Positions 1 to 8,118 of a DNA stretch of 11,579 nt are shown piece by piece. A program made the translations under genes and the position numbers. Location of the stretch: NCBI GenBank assembly GCA_014380825.1, contig JACMJD010000334.1, positions 1 through 11,579 of the forward strand, in the 5' to 3' direction. The stretch's first letter is position 1. Every line of letters starts with the position of its first letter. The DNA comes from Phycisphaerae bacterium (GTDB lineage: Bacteria; Planctomycetota; Phycisphaerae; Tepidisphaerales; Tepidisphaeraceae). The notes below the pieces were generated by a model, which saw only the letters and a program-made list of their open reading frames with translations, was not told where the DNA came from and did not search any database.

Positions 1-624
1 GATTACGATTACGAACTCGAACTGGCCGACCTGCGACCGCACGTGCGGCTGAGCAGGCTCGTGCGCGTCAATCATCGTCTGCACGGCGCCCACGAGATGT
101 TCGGGCTGATGCGATTGAGCGGGCTGATCAAGGCGGGCAAGAAGCGGTGTCACGTGCGCGCCGACAGCGTCGTGCTGGTTCGGCTGGCGCTGCTCGGTCA
201 GCTCATCCGGCTGGAACAATTCGAGTTCTTCAACCGCGATCACAACAACCGCTCGAGCCGCTATCTCGGCAAGAAGAATGTTCGCCCGAACAGCTTCCTC
301 TCCGGCATCCTCGGCACCGGACCCCTGCCATCGGGCGAATGGTGGGACGCATCACTCAAGGGCAAGATTTTGTTTCCCGAGTGGCGCGTGATGCAGGAGT
401 ATTACCGCTCGGTCGGGCAGATTCCGCTGTCTGCCGGCGATCGGGCGCGCTGCCATGGATCGCTGGCAGTTTACGTGTTGCTTCACACGCCGAAACTGGC
501 GCGCGATCTGGTCATCGCGCTCGAGCAGTTCCTCGGATTGGTGTGGAATCGCGTCGCCAAGTCCGGGTCCTCGCTTGCGCCGCGCAGTGCCGGAATCGGC
601 GCGACGTCGCGCGCGTCTCATTGA
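1..624 (+). CDS. Glycosyltransferase family 2, C-terminal part (5' end outside the window)
   Basis: An open frame enters from the left edge with no start codon and ends at TGA 622-624, leaving 207 residues. The stretch HGAHEMFGLMR (about residues 29-38), the following RADSVVLVRLALLG (about 53-66) and FFNRDH (76-81) resemble the C-terminal half of bacterial GT2 glycosyltransferases. In that family a 'GxxEVFGLIR' segment is followed by an (S/A)D-VLLARLAL helix and an FFxRDH segment. Asp54 would be the acidic residue of the helix. The nucleotide-binding N-terminal half with its DxD motif is missing, so the donor sugar cannot be judged. Family members usually act at the cytoplasmic face of the membrane in exopolysaccharide, O-antigen or glycan assembly. 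The tail after about residue 185 is Ala/Ser/Arg-rich and unremarkable. The family call rests on recalled motif resemblance only. Confidence 0.65.
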   Translation, partial: DYDYELELADLRPHVRLSRLVRVNHRLHGAHEMFGLMRLSGLIKAGKKRCHVRADSVVLVRLALLGQLIRLEQFEFFNRDHNNRSSRYLGKKNVRPNSFLSGILGTGPLPSGEWWDASLKGKILFPEWRVMQEYYRSVGQIPLSAGDRARCHGSLAVYVLLHTPKLARDLVIALEQFLGLVWNRVAKSGSSLAPRSAGIGATSRASH

Positions 625-651
625 CGCTTTCGCGCTCCGAAACTCTAAAAG
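621..651 (+). promoter_or_regulatory. Candidate sigma-70-like promoter upstream of the methyltransferase gene
   Basis: TTGACG at 621-626 (overlapping the glycosyltransferase stop codon) is followed after 19 bases by TAAAAG at 646-651. The -35 match is good, the -10 match is 4 of 6 and the spacer is long. The segment is a local AT-rich patch in GC-rich surroundings and lies about 95 bases before the methyltransferase ATG. A promoter for the downstream operon is expected here, but these exact hexamers are only a guess. Confidence 0.28.
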
Positions 652-691
652 ATCTATCGCCAATGTGGCCACCGCAGGTATGATTCCGTTA

Positions 692-708
692 CGCGCCTGC
701 GTGGCGCG
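692..708 (+). other. Hairpin in the leader of the methyltransferase gene
   Basis: CGCGCC (692-697) and GGCGCG (703-708) form a perfect 6-bp stem with a 5-base loop, 36 bases before the ATG at 745. No T-run follows, so it is not a canonical intrinsic terminator. The 120-bp gap is too short for a cobalamin riboswitch plus its expression platform, and no conserved riboswitch core was recognised. A role in mRNA stability or as an imperfect terminator of the upstream gene is possible. Confidence 0.3.
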
Positions 709-744
709 GATCTCATCTCGTTGAACCTAAAGGTCCACACTGCC

Positions 745-1815
745 ATGCCGATCCAGATGACGATTCCTACCGAGCCCATCGGCAGCATCCCTCGGCCGCT
801 TCCTCTCATTGAGGCCGTTGCGACGCGGGATGGTGATGATCCGTCGCTCGAGCCGCTCTACGACGACGCGATCCGCGACACGATTATGCAGTTCGAAGCC
901 ACCGGCTCCCCGGTCATCACCGATGGCGAGCAGCGCAAGTATCACAACTTCTGGACCTACTGCGTGCATGGCCTGCCAAACACCGCCCCGGACGGTTTCA
1001 AGATTCCCTTCTCCGACGGCCACGTTCGACGAATGCCTCGCCTGACGAATGGCCCGTTTCGCTATCGCCGACATGCGGACAGCTACCTCGAAGTCGCGCA
1101 GCGCTACGCGCACGTTCCGGTGAAACAGGCGGTCATCTCGCCGTCGGCGCTGAGCCTGATGTATTCGGAGGAGATTCCCGGCTACTCGCGCGACCAGTTC
1201 ATCGACGAGTTGCTCAACGAACACGAGACCGAGATTCGCAGTTGCTTACGCAAGGGCGCCCACAAGGTGCAGATCGATTTCACCGAAGGGCGTTTCGCTG
1301 TGAAGGTCGACCCGTCCGGAAAACTCCTGCACAGCTTCATCGATTTGAACAACCTCGGACTCTCGCGGTTCTCGCCGGAAGATCGCCAGCGCATCGGGGT
1401 GCATACTTGTCCAGGCAGCGATCGCGATTCAACCCACAGCGGCGAAGTCGACTATGCCGAGCTTTTGCCCGGCCTGTTCGAACTGAAGGCCGGCAACTTC
1501 TACATCGCGCTGGCGGGAGAGAAGGATCCGACGCGTGTCCTGAAGATCATCCGGGACCATATGAAGCCGGGCCAGCGGGTTTTTGTCGGAGTAGTCTCGC
1601 CGATCGACCCGCGGGTTGAGACGCCGGAGGAAATCCGCGACCGCGTGCTCGAAGCCGCCAAATACATCCCGGTCGAGCAACTGGGCACGTGCGACGACTG
1701 CGGCTTTTCGCCATTTTGTGATGACACAACGACCACCCGGGCGACGGCGTTTGCAAAGATCCGCTCCCGGGTGCTCGGCACCGCCCTTGCAGCGAAGTCG
1801 CTCGGAGGTGAATGA
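745..1815 (+). CDS. MetE C-terminal-domain-like zinc methyltransferase (COG0620 family)
   Basis: This is a 356-residue protein resembling only the C-terminal catalytic barrel of cobalamin-independent methionine synthase; full-length MetE is about 750 residues. Visible family marks are the N-terminal IGSIPRP (12-18), DGEQRK (60-65), VHTCPG (219-224) and the tail TCDDCGFSPFCDD (315-327). By comparison with MetE, His220, Cys222 and Cys319 are the likely zinc ligands that hold the thiol substrate, with Glu259 a candidate fourth. Family members of this length are usually annotated 'cobalamin-independent methionine synthase II'. Such short proteins lack the N-terminal half of MetE and some are reported to take methyl groups from a corrinoid rather than from methylfolate, so the methyl donor and acceptor are unproven here. 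ATG 745 is preferred over an in-frame TTG at 721 because AAAGG (729-733) lies 11 bases upstream of it and the conserved sequence starts nearby. The stop directly abuts the sensor kinase start, so the two form an operon. Confidence 0.85.
   Translation: MPIQMTIPTEPIGSIPRPLPLIEAVATRDGDDPSLEPLYDDAIRDTIMQFEATGSPVITDGEQRKYHNFWTYCVHGLPNTAPDGFKIPFSDGHVRRMPRLTNGPFRYRRHADSYLEVAQRYAHVPVKQAVISPSALSLMYSEEIPGYSRDQFIDELLNEHETEIRSCLRKGAHKVQIDFTEGRFAVKVDPSGKLLHSFIDLNNLGLSRFSPEDRQRIGVHTCPGSDRDSTHSGEVDYAELLPGLFELKAGNFYIALAGEKDPTRVLKIIRDHMKPGQRVFVGVVSPIDPRVETPEEIRDRVLEAAKYIPVEQLGTCDDCGFSPFCDDTTTTRATAFAKIRSRVLGTALAAKSLGGE
1804..1808 (+). promoter_or_regulatory. Ribosome binding site for the hybrid histidine kinase
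   Basis: GGAGG lies inside the last codons of the methyltransferase gene, 7 bases before GTG 1816. It decides the kinase start: the nearby ATG at 1812 is in another frame and meets a stop within eight codons, while GTG 1816 opens the 999-residue frame. The arrangement implies translational coupling. Confidence 0.85.
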
Positions 1816-4815
1816 GTGTCCCACCGAGAAGATGAGGAAACGCTGCTGCGTTCTGCGGCTCTCCAGAATGCCAACAGCATCCTCGCTGCCCGCCAGCGAG
1901 CTGAACAAGAACTCATCGCCGCAAAAGAACTGCTTCGCCAGAGCGAAGAGCAGCTTCGCGCCGTGTTCAACCAGGCCGCGGTCGGAATCGCGGTGGCGGG
2001 GCTGGATGGAAAATTCGAGCAGGTGAATCACCGCTTCACGGAGATCGTCGGCTATTCATTCGCCGAACTGCAATCGCTGACGTTCCTTGACATCACTCAC
2101 CCGGACGACCTGCCGATCTCGCGCGAAAATTCCAGTCGCCTGCGCGCCGGCGAGATCACGGAGTATGCCTACGAAAAGCGTTTCCTGCGAAAAGACGGCT
2201 CGCCGATCTGGATCCGCGCGACCATCACACTTTCCAAAGACGCGCAGGGCAAACCGGCGCGATACATCGGTGTGATCGAAGACATCAGTGAGCGCAAGGA
2301 CGCCGAGAAGGCGCTTCGCACACGCGAGCACGAACTCTCGTTAATCTACAGCAACGTCTCGGACGTCATCTTCCACGTCGAGGCACCGACCGACGGAAGC
2401 TTCCGTTTCGTGTCGGTCAATCCCGCGTTCCTGGCGGTAACCGGGCTCAAGGAAGATCAAGTCGTCGGCAAGCGCGTTGACGAGGTCGTGCCCCAAGCCT
2501 CGCGCGCCATCGTGCTCGACCACTACGCCACCGCGATTCGCGAGCGGCGAACGGTCCGCTGGGAGGAAACATCGGATTATCCCTCCGGCAGAAAAGTCGG
2601 GCTCGTCTCGGTCACGCCAATCTTCGACGCGGGCGGAAATATCACGAGCCTGATCGGCACGGTCCACGACATCACCGAGCGCAAACGCGAGGAAGAGCTT
2701 CGCGCCCGACTCGCGGCCGTCGTGGAATCATCCGACGATGCGATCATCAGCAAGTCGCTGGATGGGATCATCACCACGTGGAACCAAGGCGCCGCGCGTA
2801 TGTTCGGGTACACCGCGGCGGAGGCGGTAGGCAAGTCCATCACCATCTTGATTCCTCCCGAGCGGATTGATGAAGAGCCGGAAATCATCGAGCGATTGCA
2901 GCGGGGCGAACAGGTTGAGCACTTTGAGACGGTGCGCGTCCGGAAGGACGGCACGCCGCTGGATATCTGGCTGACGATCTCGCCGATCAAAGACGCGTCC
3001 GGGCGCGTCGTTGGCGCTTCTAAGATCGCCCGCGACATCACCTCGCGCAGGCGGATGGAGGCAACCCTTCGCGAAGACGGCCGCGTCCTGGAGACGCTCA
3101 ACCGCACCGGTACGGTCATCGCTTCGCAGCTCAACCTGGACGCTCTCGTGCAGTCGGTGACCGATGCAGCCACGCAATTGAGTGGCGCCCGCTTCGGCGC
3201 GTTTTTCTACAACGTGACCGATCAACACGGCGAATCGTTCCTGCTGTACTCGCTTTCCGGTGCGCCACGCGAGGCATTTGAGAAGTTCGGACTCCCGCGC
3301 AATACGCCGATCTTCGACACCACCTTTCGCGGGCTGGGGATCTTCCGATCCGGCGATGTCACGCAGGACCCACGTTACGGAACGATGGCTCCGCACCACG
3401 GAATGCCCAACGGTCATCTGCCCGTGCGCAGTTACCTCGCGGTGCCCGTGATCTCCCGCTCCGGTGATGTGATCGGCGGATTGTTCTTCGGTCATCCGGA
3501 GCAGAACGTCTTCACCGAGCGCACCGAGCGCGTGATCCAGGGCATGGCCGCGCAGGCGGCGGTCGCGATCGACAATGCTCGGCTGTACGAGCGCGTGAAA
3601 CAAGCCGCCGACGAGCGCGAGCAATTGCTCGAGGCCGAGCGCGCCGCGCGCGCCGAAGCGGAACGTGTCGGCCTGGCGAAAGACCAATTCCTCGCGACGC
3701 TGTCGCATGAATTGAGAACCCCGCTGAACGCGATCCTCGGGTGGTCGCAGATCCTGAAATCTCGCGGCCATGAAAACGAAGAGCTCGTCGAGGGTCTCTC
3801 GGTGATCGAGCGGAACACGCGCGTGCAGACGCAGTTGATCGACGATCTGCTGGACATGAGCCGCATCATCTCCGGAAAGGTCCGCCTGGATGTGCAGCAG
3901 GTAGACCTTCAGGATGTCGTCAAAGCCGCGCTCGCGTCCGTCCGACACGCCGCGGACGCAAAGGAAATTCGACTGCAAGTCGTGCTCGATCCGCACGCCG
4001 GCCCGGTGCGCGGCGATCCGGCGCGGTTGCAGCAATGCTTCTGGAACCTGCTGTCCAACGCCATCAAGTTCACCCAGCGGGGCGGCCGTGTTCAGGTGGG
4101 GCTCGAGCGCGTCAACAGCCACCTCGAAGTGTGCGTCACCGACGACGGCCAGGGCATCGCGCCGGAATTTTTGCCGCATGTGTTTGAGCGGTTCCGCCAG
4201 GCCGATGCATCGACGACGCGCCGGCAGGGCGGGCTGGGGCTTGGCCTATCCATCGTCAAGCATCTAGTCGAACTTCACGGCGGAAAAGTTCGCGCCAAGA
4301 GTGCGGGCGAAGGACAAGGCGCCACGTTCTGCATCGAGTTGCCGCTGATGGTCGTGCATGATCTGGGCAGCCAAAGGGCGCGCCAGCATCCGCGCACGTC
4401 GTCTCCCACGACATCGTTGGCCGAACAACCGTCGCTTGCCGGCATCACGGTGCTGGCGGTGGATGATGAACCGGACGGCCGCGATCTCGTGCGACGGGTT
4501 CTGGAAGAATGCGGCGCGCAGGTCATCCTCGCCGGCTCGGCGCAGGAGGCTTTGTCGCTGGTGAAGAGCCAGCGACCGGACATGATCGTCAGCGATATCG
4601 GCATGCCAATTGAAGACGGCTACGAGTTGATCCGAAAGGTGCGTCAACTCAGTCCAGAGGAGGGCGGAAAAACGCCTGCCGCCGCGCTCACGGCGTTCGC
4701 GCGAGCGGAAGATCGCACGCGCGCATTGCTCGCCGGATATCAGACGCACATCGCAAAGCCGGTCGAGCCGACCGAGCTTGCCGCGTCCGTCGCCAGCCTC
4801 GCAACAAGGCGCTAG
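1816..4815 (+). CDS. Hybrid sensor histidine kinase: PAS-PAS-PAS-GAF-HisKA-HATPase-REC
   Basis: This 999-residue protein has a short coiled coil (about 15-48), then PAS/PAC 1 (about 46-161, ending DISERK), PAS 2 (about 173-290, ending DITERK), PAS 3 (about 297-413), a GAF domain (about 425-592), and a coiled linker (592-620). The HisKA domain has the SHELRTP H-box with phosphoacceptor His631. The HATPase domain shows the N-box with Asn744 and Asn748, the DDGQGI G1 box (776-781) and the GLGLGLS G2 box (806-812). The C-terminal receiver domain has the acidic pair Asp883/Asp884, phosphoacceptor Asp927 in SDIGMP and Lys981 in AKP. All catalytic residues are intact. No transmembrane segment or signal peptide is visible, so it should be a soluble cytoplasmic sensor. 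The PAS and GAF ligands are not deducible. There is no DNA-binding or cyclase output domain, so the phosphate must pass to another protein or the receiver acts by internal control. The GTG start follows the methyltransferase TGA with no gap. Confidence 0.95.
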   Translation: MSHREDEETLLRSAALQNANSILAARQRAEQELIAAKELLRQSEEQLRAVFNQAAVGIAVAGLDGKFEQVNHRFTEIVGYSFAELQSLTFLDITHPDDLPISRENSSRLRAGEITEYAYEKRFLRKDGSPIWIRATITLSKDAQGKPARYIGVIEDISERKDAEKALRTREHELSLIYSNVSDVIFHVEAPTDGSFRFVSVNPAFLAVTGLKEDQVVGKRVDEVVPQASRAIVLDHYATAIRERRTVRWEETSDYPSGRKVGLVSVTPIFDAGGNITSLIGTVHDITERKREEELRARLAAVVESSDDAIISKSLDGIITTWNQGAARMFGYTAAEAVGKSITILIPPERIDEEPEIIERLQRGEQVEHFETVRVRKDGTPLDIWLTISPIKDASGRVVGASKIARDITSRRRMEATLREDGRVLETLNRTGTVIASQLNLDALVQSVTDAATQLSGARFGAFFYNVTDQHGESFLLYSLSGAPREAFEKFGLPRNTPIFDTTFRGLGIFRSGDVTQDPRYGTMAPHHGMPNGHLPVRSYLAVPVISRSGDVIGGLFFGHPEQNVFTERTERVIQGMAAQAAVAIDNARLYERVKQAADEREQLLEAERAARAEAERVGLAKDQFLATLSHELRTPLNAILGWSQILKSRGHENEELVEGLSVIERNTRVQTQLIDDLLDMSRIISGKVRLDVQQVDLQDVVKAALASVRHAADAKEIRLQVVLDPHAGPVRGDPARLQQCFWNLLSNAIKFTQRGGRVQVGLERVNSHLEVCVTDDGQGIAPEFLPHVFERFRQADASTTRRQGGLGLGLSIVKHLVELHGGKVRAKSAGEGQGATFCIELPLMVVHDLGSQRARQHPRTSSPTTSLAEQPSLAGITVLAVDDEPDGRDLVRRVLEECGAQVILAGSAQEALSLVKSQRPDMIVSDIGMPIEDGYELIRKVRQLSPEEGGKTPAAALTAFARAEDRTRALLAGYQTHIAKPVEPTELAASVASLATRR

Positions 4816-4920
4816 CTGACGCGTCTTTCTCGGACTGTATCGTGGTCACAGGTTAAGCTCAGATTGAAGTTTGCCGATGCGTTTGAGGGGGGAAACGCGG
4901 GCGGGTCGACCTTCATCTCA

Positions 4921-5280
4921 ATGGAACTGAGCGCGAAAATACTCGCGGAATTGCTTGGCGCGCTGCGTTCCACGCAGACCGCAGAACTGAACAAGCGCAA
5001 GTCGCCGCGCGTCGGACTGCGCGTGCGGACCGACATCCAGCACCCGACCTCCGGCCGCATGTCGGTCTGGGTGCGCGACATCTCGGCGGGCGGCGTGAAC
5101 ATCGCCGCGCCCATCGATATGAAGCGAGCCGACGAGGTTGATCTTCTCCTTGTCAATGACGCCAAGGGCGAAGACGAGATCCGCTGCACGGTTATGCATT
5201 GCCGCAAACTCGCGCAAGGCATGTACGCGATCGGCCTGAAGTTCAACGCCGAGCGGGGCGGATTGTCCAAATCGAGTTGA
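4921..5280 (+). CDS. PilZ-domain protein, probable c-di-GMP receptor
   Basis: This is a 119-residue protein consisting of a short N-terminal helix and a PilZ barrel. Both parts of the c-di-GMP signature are present: RxxxR as RKSPR (Arg26, Arg30) and DxSxxG as DISAGG (Asp53, Ser55, Gly58), about 23 residues apart. With no other domain it would act as a stand-alone receptor that changes the activity of a partner protein when c-di-GMP binds. It lies 105 bases downstream of the hybrid kinase on the same strand and may share its transcript. ATG 4921 was chosen because the helix and barrel follow directly, but no good Shine-Dalgarno lies just before it. An in-frame TTG at 4864 would add 19 residues of no recognised character. 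The 23-base gap to the convergent gene's stop contains no terminator hairpin that I can see. Confidence 0.85.
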   Translation: MELSAKILAELLGALRSTQTAELNKRKSPRVGLRVRTDIQHPTSGRMSVWVRDISAGGVNIAAPIDMKRADEVDLLLVNDAKGEDEIRCTVMHCRKLAQGMYAIGLKFNAERGGLSKSS

Positions 5281-5303
5281 AACCCGTGGTCTGGTGCGCC
5301 TTG

Positions 5304-8033
5304 TCAGTGCTCGCGCGCTTTCCAGATCTTCGCGTCATCATCGCGATGCAGCGTCGTGTAAATCGTCGCGAGCAACCCGGCTATCTGTGACATGTTTTTC
5401 GCTTCCTTGTTCGATTCGCTGATCGTGTAAGCGGCGAGCAGTTCGCGTTCGGCATCGGGATAGTTTTTTTGCAGCAGCAGCGCGCGTGCAAGGTTTCGTC
5501 GGACGGACGCTTCCATCGAACCGAGCTTTTCCTCGACCACCGCTTTCAGCACGGGTTCCAGGATTGCAACTGCCTCGGCTCCGCGCCCCTCATTTACCAG
5601 ACTGAGCCCGAGGTTGCAGCGAACCGCGAGCGTGCGGGGACTGTCGCTGCCCGAGTGTTTGGTAAAAGCATCGATCACTTCGCCGTACAGTGCCTGAGCT
5701 TCGGCGTGCCGCTTCAATCCATCCAGTGCCGCGGCCTTGGCGTGTTTTGCCTGGCAGGTGGTCAAGCCGTCGTTACCTTGGTAAGCCATCGAGGCGTCCA
5801 GCGCACGCTGCGCGTAACCGAGCGCCAATTCCCAGCGCTCGGCGCGATCCAGGACAAACGCGTATTCCGCCAGCCGCTTCACTGTCAGGTCGTGCTGCAA
5901 ACCATGCAGCGATATCTGCCGATCAAGCACTTCCTTAAACAACTGCAACGATTCGTCCACCCGCCCCATGCTTTGCAGGATGTCCGCGTGATTTGCTTTG
6001 GCGGAAAGCGTGGAGTCGTGATCCGGGCCGAGATACCGTTCGCCGTCTGCGCAGACGGCACGCATCTCCCGCTCGGCTTCATCTAGCTTGCCGTGACCGG
6101 CATACGTGGTCGCCAGATTCTGCCGCGAGATCAGCGTGGCCAGGCTTCCGGGCGGCAAGTTCTTCGTGCGCAGCTCGACGAGCCGGCGCTGAATGTGTTC
6201 GGCCTCGTCGTACTTGCCTTGCGAGTAGAAGATGATTGCCAGGTTGTTCATCGAGGTCAGCGTGGTGGTTTCGTCGACGTCGCCGTACAGCTTCTGGTTG
6301 GCCGCGACGACGGCGCGATACTCACGTTCGGCCGTCGCCAGGTCGCCAACGTCCGAGGCAACGCCGGCAAGCGCTTCGCGAAGTCCCACGGTGACCGGAT
6401 GATCCAGTCCCAGCTTGGATGCCGCGGTCTGATAGGCCGGGGTGGCGACGGCACGCGCCTCATCCGGCTTGTATTGCCATCGCAGCACCGTCGCAAGCAT
6501 GCCGTGGTCCGCCAGCGTTTGCGGGTCATTGGCGCCGAGCGTTGCCGTGCGGATATCGATCGCACGCTGAATCTGGTCGTGTGCGCGATCGTAATCGCCC
6601 AGGTTCTGATACATCCACGCCAGCGTCGCACGCAGCTCGCCTTCCAGCTCGGGTTGATGGCGGAAGTTCTCGCCGATCTTGCCCTCGGCGGCGCGCAGGG
6701 ATTGGATGACCGTGACATCTTTCGCGCCGGCAACCGGATCCGCCGAGGCGATCATCTGCTTGAGGAAGTTGTTGATCGCGCGGGCGGCGTCGCGCTGTTG
6801 GGCAGCGCGCACGAAACCAACGGATGCCACGATCGTCGCCACCGTCAGCATCAGGACGAAGGAAATTGTGACGGTCAGCCCGATGCGGTGCCGACGGATG
6901 AATTTGCGAGCACGGTACCAGCGCGTCGGCGCGCGGGCAGTGATCGGCTCGTACTCCAGCACCCGGCGAAGATCGTCCGCCATCGCCTGGGCGGAGGGAT
7001 ATCGCTGCTCCTTCTCGCGATTGAGCGCGGTCATCACGATCGTTTCGAGATCGCCACGCAGGGATTTGTCGAACTTGCCGATCGGTTCGGGCTCAACAGT
7101 CGCGATGCGAACCAGCGCCTGCGCAACCGAAGTATCTCGAACTTCGATCGGCAGGCGATCGGTCAGCAGCTCGTGCAGCAACACGCCCAGCGCCCACACA
7201 TCGGAGCGCACGTCGACCTCAGCCGCTTTCCCCGCCGCCTGCTCGGGCGACATGTAACCTGGCGTGACCAGCAGCACGCCCGCGGTGGTTTGCATCGTGA
7301 GCTTTTGATCGTCGACCCCGATGATTCGCGCGATTCCGAAGTCGAGCACTTTGGGCTCGCCGGTCTGATCGACCAGCACGTTCGCGGGCTTGAGATCGCG
7401 GTGAATCACCGCCTGCTGGTGCGCCGCATGCACGGCCAGCGCCACTTTGATCATCAGGCGGATGCGATCTTCGCGGCTGAGCTGCTTGTCGCGCGCGTAG
7501 ACGTTCAGCGGCGGGCCGTTGACGAATTCCATCGCGATAAACGGCATCGCAACGCTCCCGGCCGCGCGGTGAACGCCGGCTTCGTAAATGCGTGCGATGT
7601 TCGGATGCTGAAGGCGACCGAGAACATCGGCTTCGCGCTTGAATCGACTCGCGGCGTCGAGCAGAGGGAGATTGAACCGAACGAGCTTCAGCGCCACCGA
7701 GCGCTGTGGATTGGCCTGCGTCGCGACATACACCGCCGCCATCGCGCCCTCAGCGAGCAGTCGATCGAGTGTGTAGCGTCCGATGCGCTGGCCATTGAGC
7801 GAGAGCAGATCAGGTCCACCCAGTCCGAGCCACGCATCGGTGCGTTTGTCGATCACGCCGTCGGATTGTTCGTACGCGGCGCAGAGCGAACGGAGTTCCA
7901 TCATCAACGGCATCTCGTCTTTGCAGGAGGTGACGATGAAGGCTTCGCGCTCATTCGCCGGCAATTCGAGCGCATCGGCAAGCAGGGGCTTGAGCGATTC
8001 CCAGTTCGAAGTTGTGGGGGTGGAATCGGGCAT
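5304..8033 (-). CDS. Membrane Ser/Thr protein kinase with C-terminal TPR domain
   Basis: This 909-residue Hanks-type kinase is followed by one membrane helix and TPRs. A short helical N-terminal region (1-80) of the kind seen in sigma-linked kinases precedes the kinase domain (about 86-360). Catalytic elements are Lys116 in VALK, HRDLKPAN (211-218, Asp213 and Asn218), DFG (231-233), SPEQ (262-265) and DVWALGVLLHEL. The nucleotide loop is degenerate: it reads AEGAMAAVY where GEGGMGVVY is usual, so Ala replaces the first and third glycines. A basic stretch (RWYRARKFIRRHR, 371-383) precedes a helix at about 384-406, placing the kinase inside and the TPRs outside. Residues 450-909 hold about ten 42-residue repeats of the kinesin-light-chain-like TPR type. 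ATG 8033 is preferred over ATG 8090 because GGAG lies 10 bases upstream and the family-typical N-terminus starts here. It lies in the same transcription unit as the ECF sigma gene, 85 bases downstream. The likely job is to phosphorylate the sigma factor or a partner in response to an external signal. Confidence 0.92.
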   Translation of the reverse strand: MPDSTPTTSNWESLKPLLADALELPANEREAFIVTSCKDEMPLMMELRSLCAAYEQSDGVIDKRTDAWLGLGGPDLLSLNGQRIGRYTLDRLLAEGAMAAVYVATQANPQRSVALKLVRFNLPLLDAASRFKREADVLGRLQHPNIARIYEAGVHRAAGSVAMPFIAMEFVNGPPLNVYARDKQLSREDRIRLMIKVALAVHAAHQQAVIHRDLKPANVLVDQTGEPKVLDFGIARIIGVDDQKLTMQTTAGVLLVTPGYMSPEQAAGKAAEVDVRSDVWALGVLLHELLTDRLPIEVRDTSVAQALVRIATVEPEPIGKFDKSLRGDLETIVMTALNREKEQRYPSAQAMADDLRRVLEYEPITARAPTRWYRARKFIRRHRIGLTVTISFVLMLTVATIVASVGFVRAAQQRDAARAINNFLKQMIASADPVAGAKDVTVIQSLRAAEGKIGENFRHQPELEGELRATLAWMYQNLGDYDRAHDQIQRAIDIRTATLGANDPQTLADHGMLATVLRWQYKPDEARAVATPAYQTAASKLGLDHPVTVGLREALAGVASDVGDLATAEREYRAVVAANQKLYGDVDETTTLTSMNNLAIIFYSQGKYDEAEHIQRRLVELRTKNLPPGSLATLISRQNLATTYAGHGKLDEAEREMRAVCADGERYLGPDHDSTLSAKANHADILQSMGRVDESLQLFKEVLDRQISLHGLQHDLTVKRLAEYAFVLDRAERWELALGYAQRALDASMAYQGNDGLTTCQAKHAKAAALDGLKRHAEAQALYGEVIDAFTKHSGSDSPRTLAVRCNLGLSLVNEGRGAEAVAILEPVLKAVVEEKLGSMEASVRRNLARALLLQKNYPDAERELLAAYTISESNKEAKNMSQIAGLLATIYTTLHRDDDAKIWKAREH
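5310..6686 (-). repeat. TPR array, about ten 42-residue units, within the Ser/Thr kinase
   Basis: Successive units have the form T-L-x-x-x-x-N-L-A-x-x-Y-x-x-x-G-x-x-D-E-A-E. Clear examples are TSMNNLAIIFYSQGKYDEAE and ISRQNLATTYAGHGKLDEAE. The 42-residue period and the (L/G)xxHPxT-like linkers match the TPR_10/TPR_12 type found in multi-protein scaffolds. The last unit is partial. The array lies after the membrane helix, so it probably forms an outside-facing protein-binding surface. Confidence 0.85.
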
Positions 8034-8043
8034 TCGAGTGTTG

Positions 8044-8110
8044 CTCCGCCGCTTGCGGAGTTGCAAATCGGAAAGCGTGAATCGCTGCATCTGCGACGCC
8101 GCAAGCGGCG
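8044..8110 (-). promoter_or_regulatory. Nested inverted repeats between sigma gene and kinase, overlapping the kinase RBS
   Basis: Read on the mRNA (minus strand), CGCCGCTTGCGGCG (8110-8097) is a self-complementary hairpin just after the sigma stop. CTCCGC-AAGCG-GCGGAG (8060-8044) is a second hairpin whose 3' arm contains the GGAG ribosome binding site of the kinase start at 8033. In addition, CGCCGCTTGCGG (8110-8099) is the exact reverse complement of CCGCAAGCGGCG (8058-8047), so a 12-bp long-range stem with a 40-base loop can compete with the two local hairpins. The loop contains the alternative ATG at 8090. This could tune kinase translation relative to sigma, act as a processing or stability element, or be an extragenic palindromic repeat. 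The pairing is directly visible; the function is inferred. Confidence 0.5.
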
Positions 8111-8118
8111 AAGACGCG

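Noticed and set aside
625..744. Possible cobalamin or SAM riboswitch before the methyltransferase gene
   Set aside because: The gap is only 120 bases, with one simple hairpin and no recognisable conserved riboswitch core.
2728..4179. A 483-codon open frame on the minus strand opposite the hybrid kinase
   Set aside because: It lies wholly across the GAF, HisKA and HATPase coding region, shows no motif, and is explained by codon bias of the real gene.
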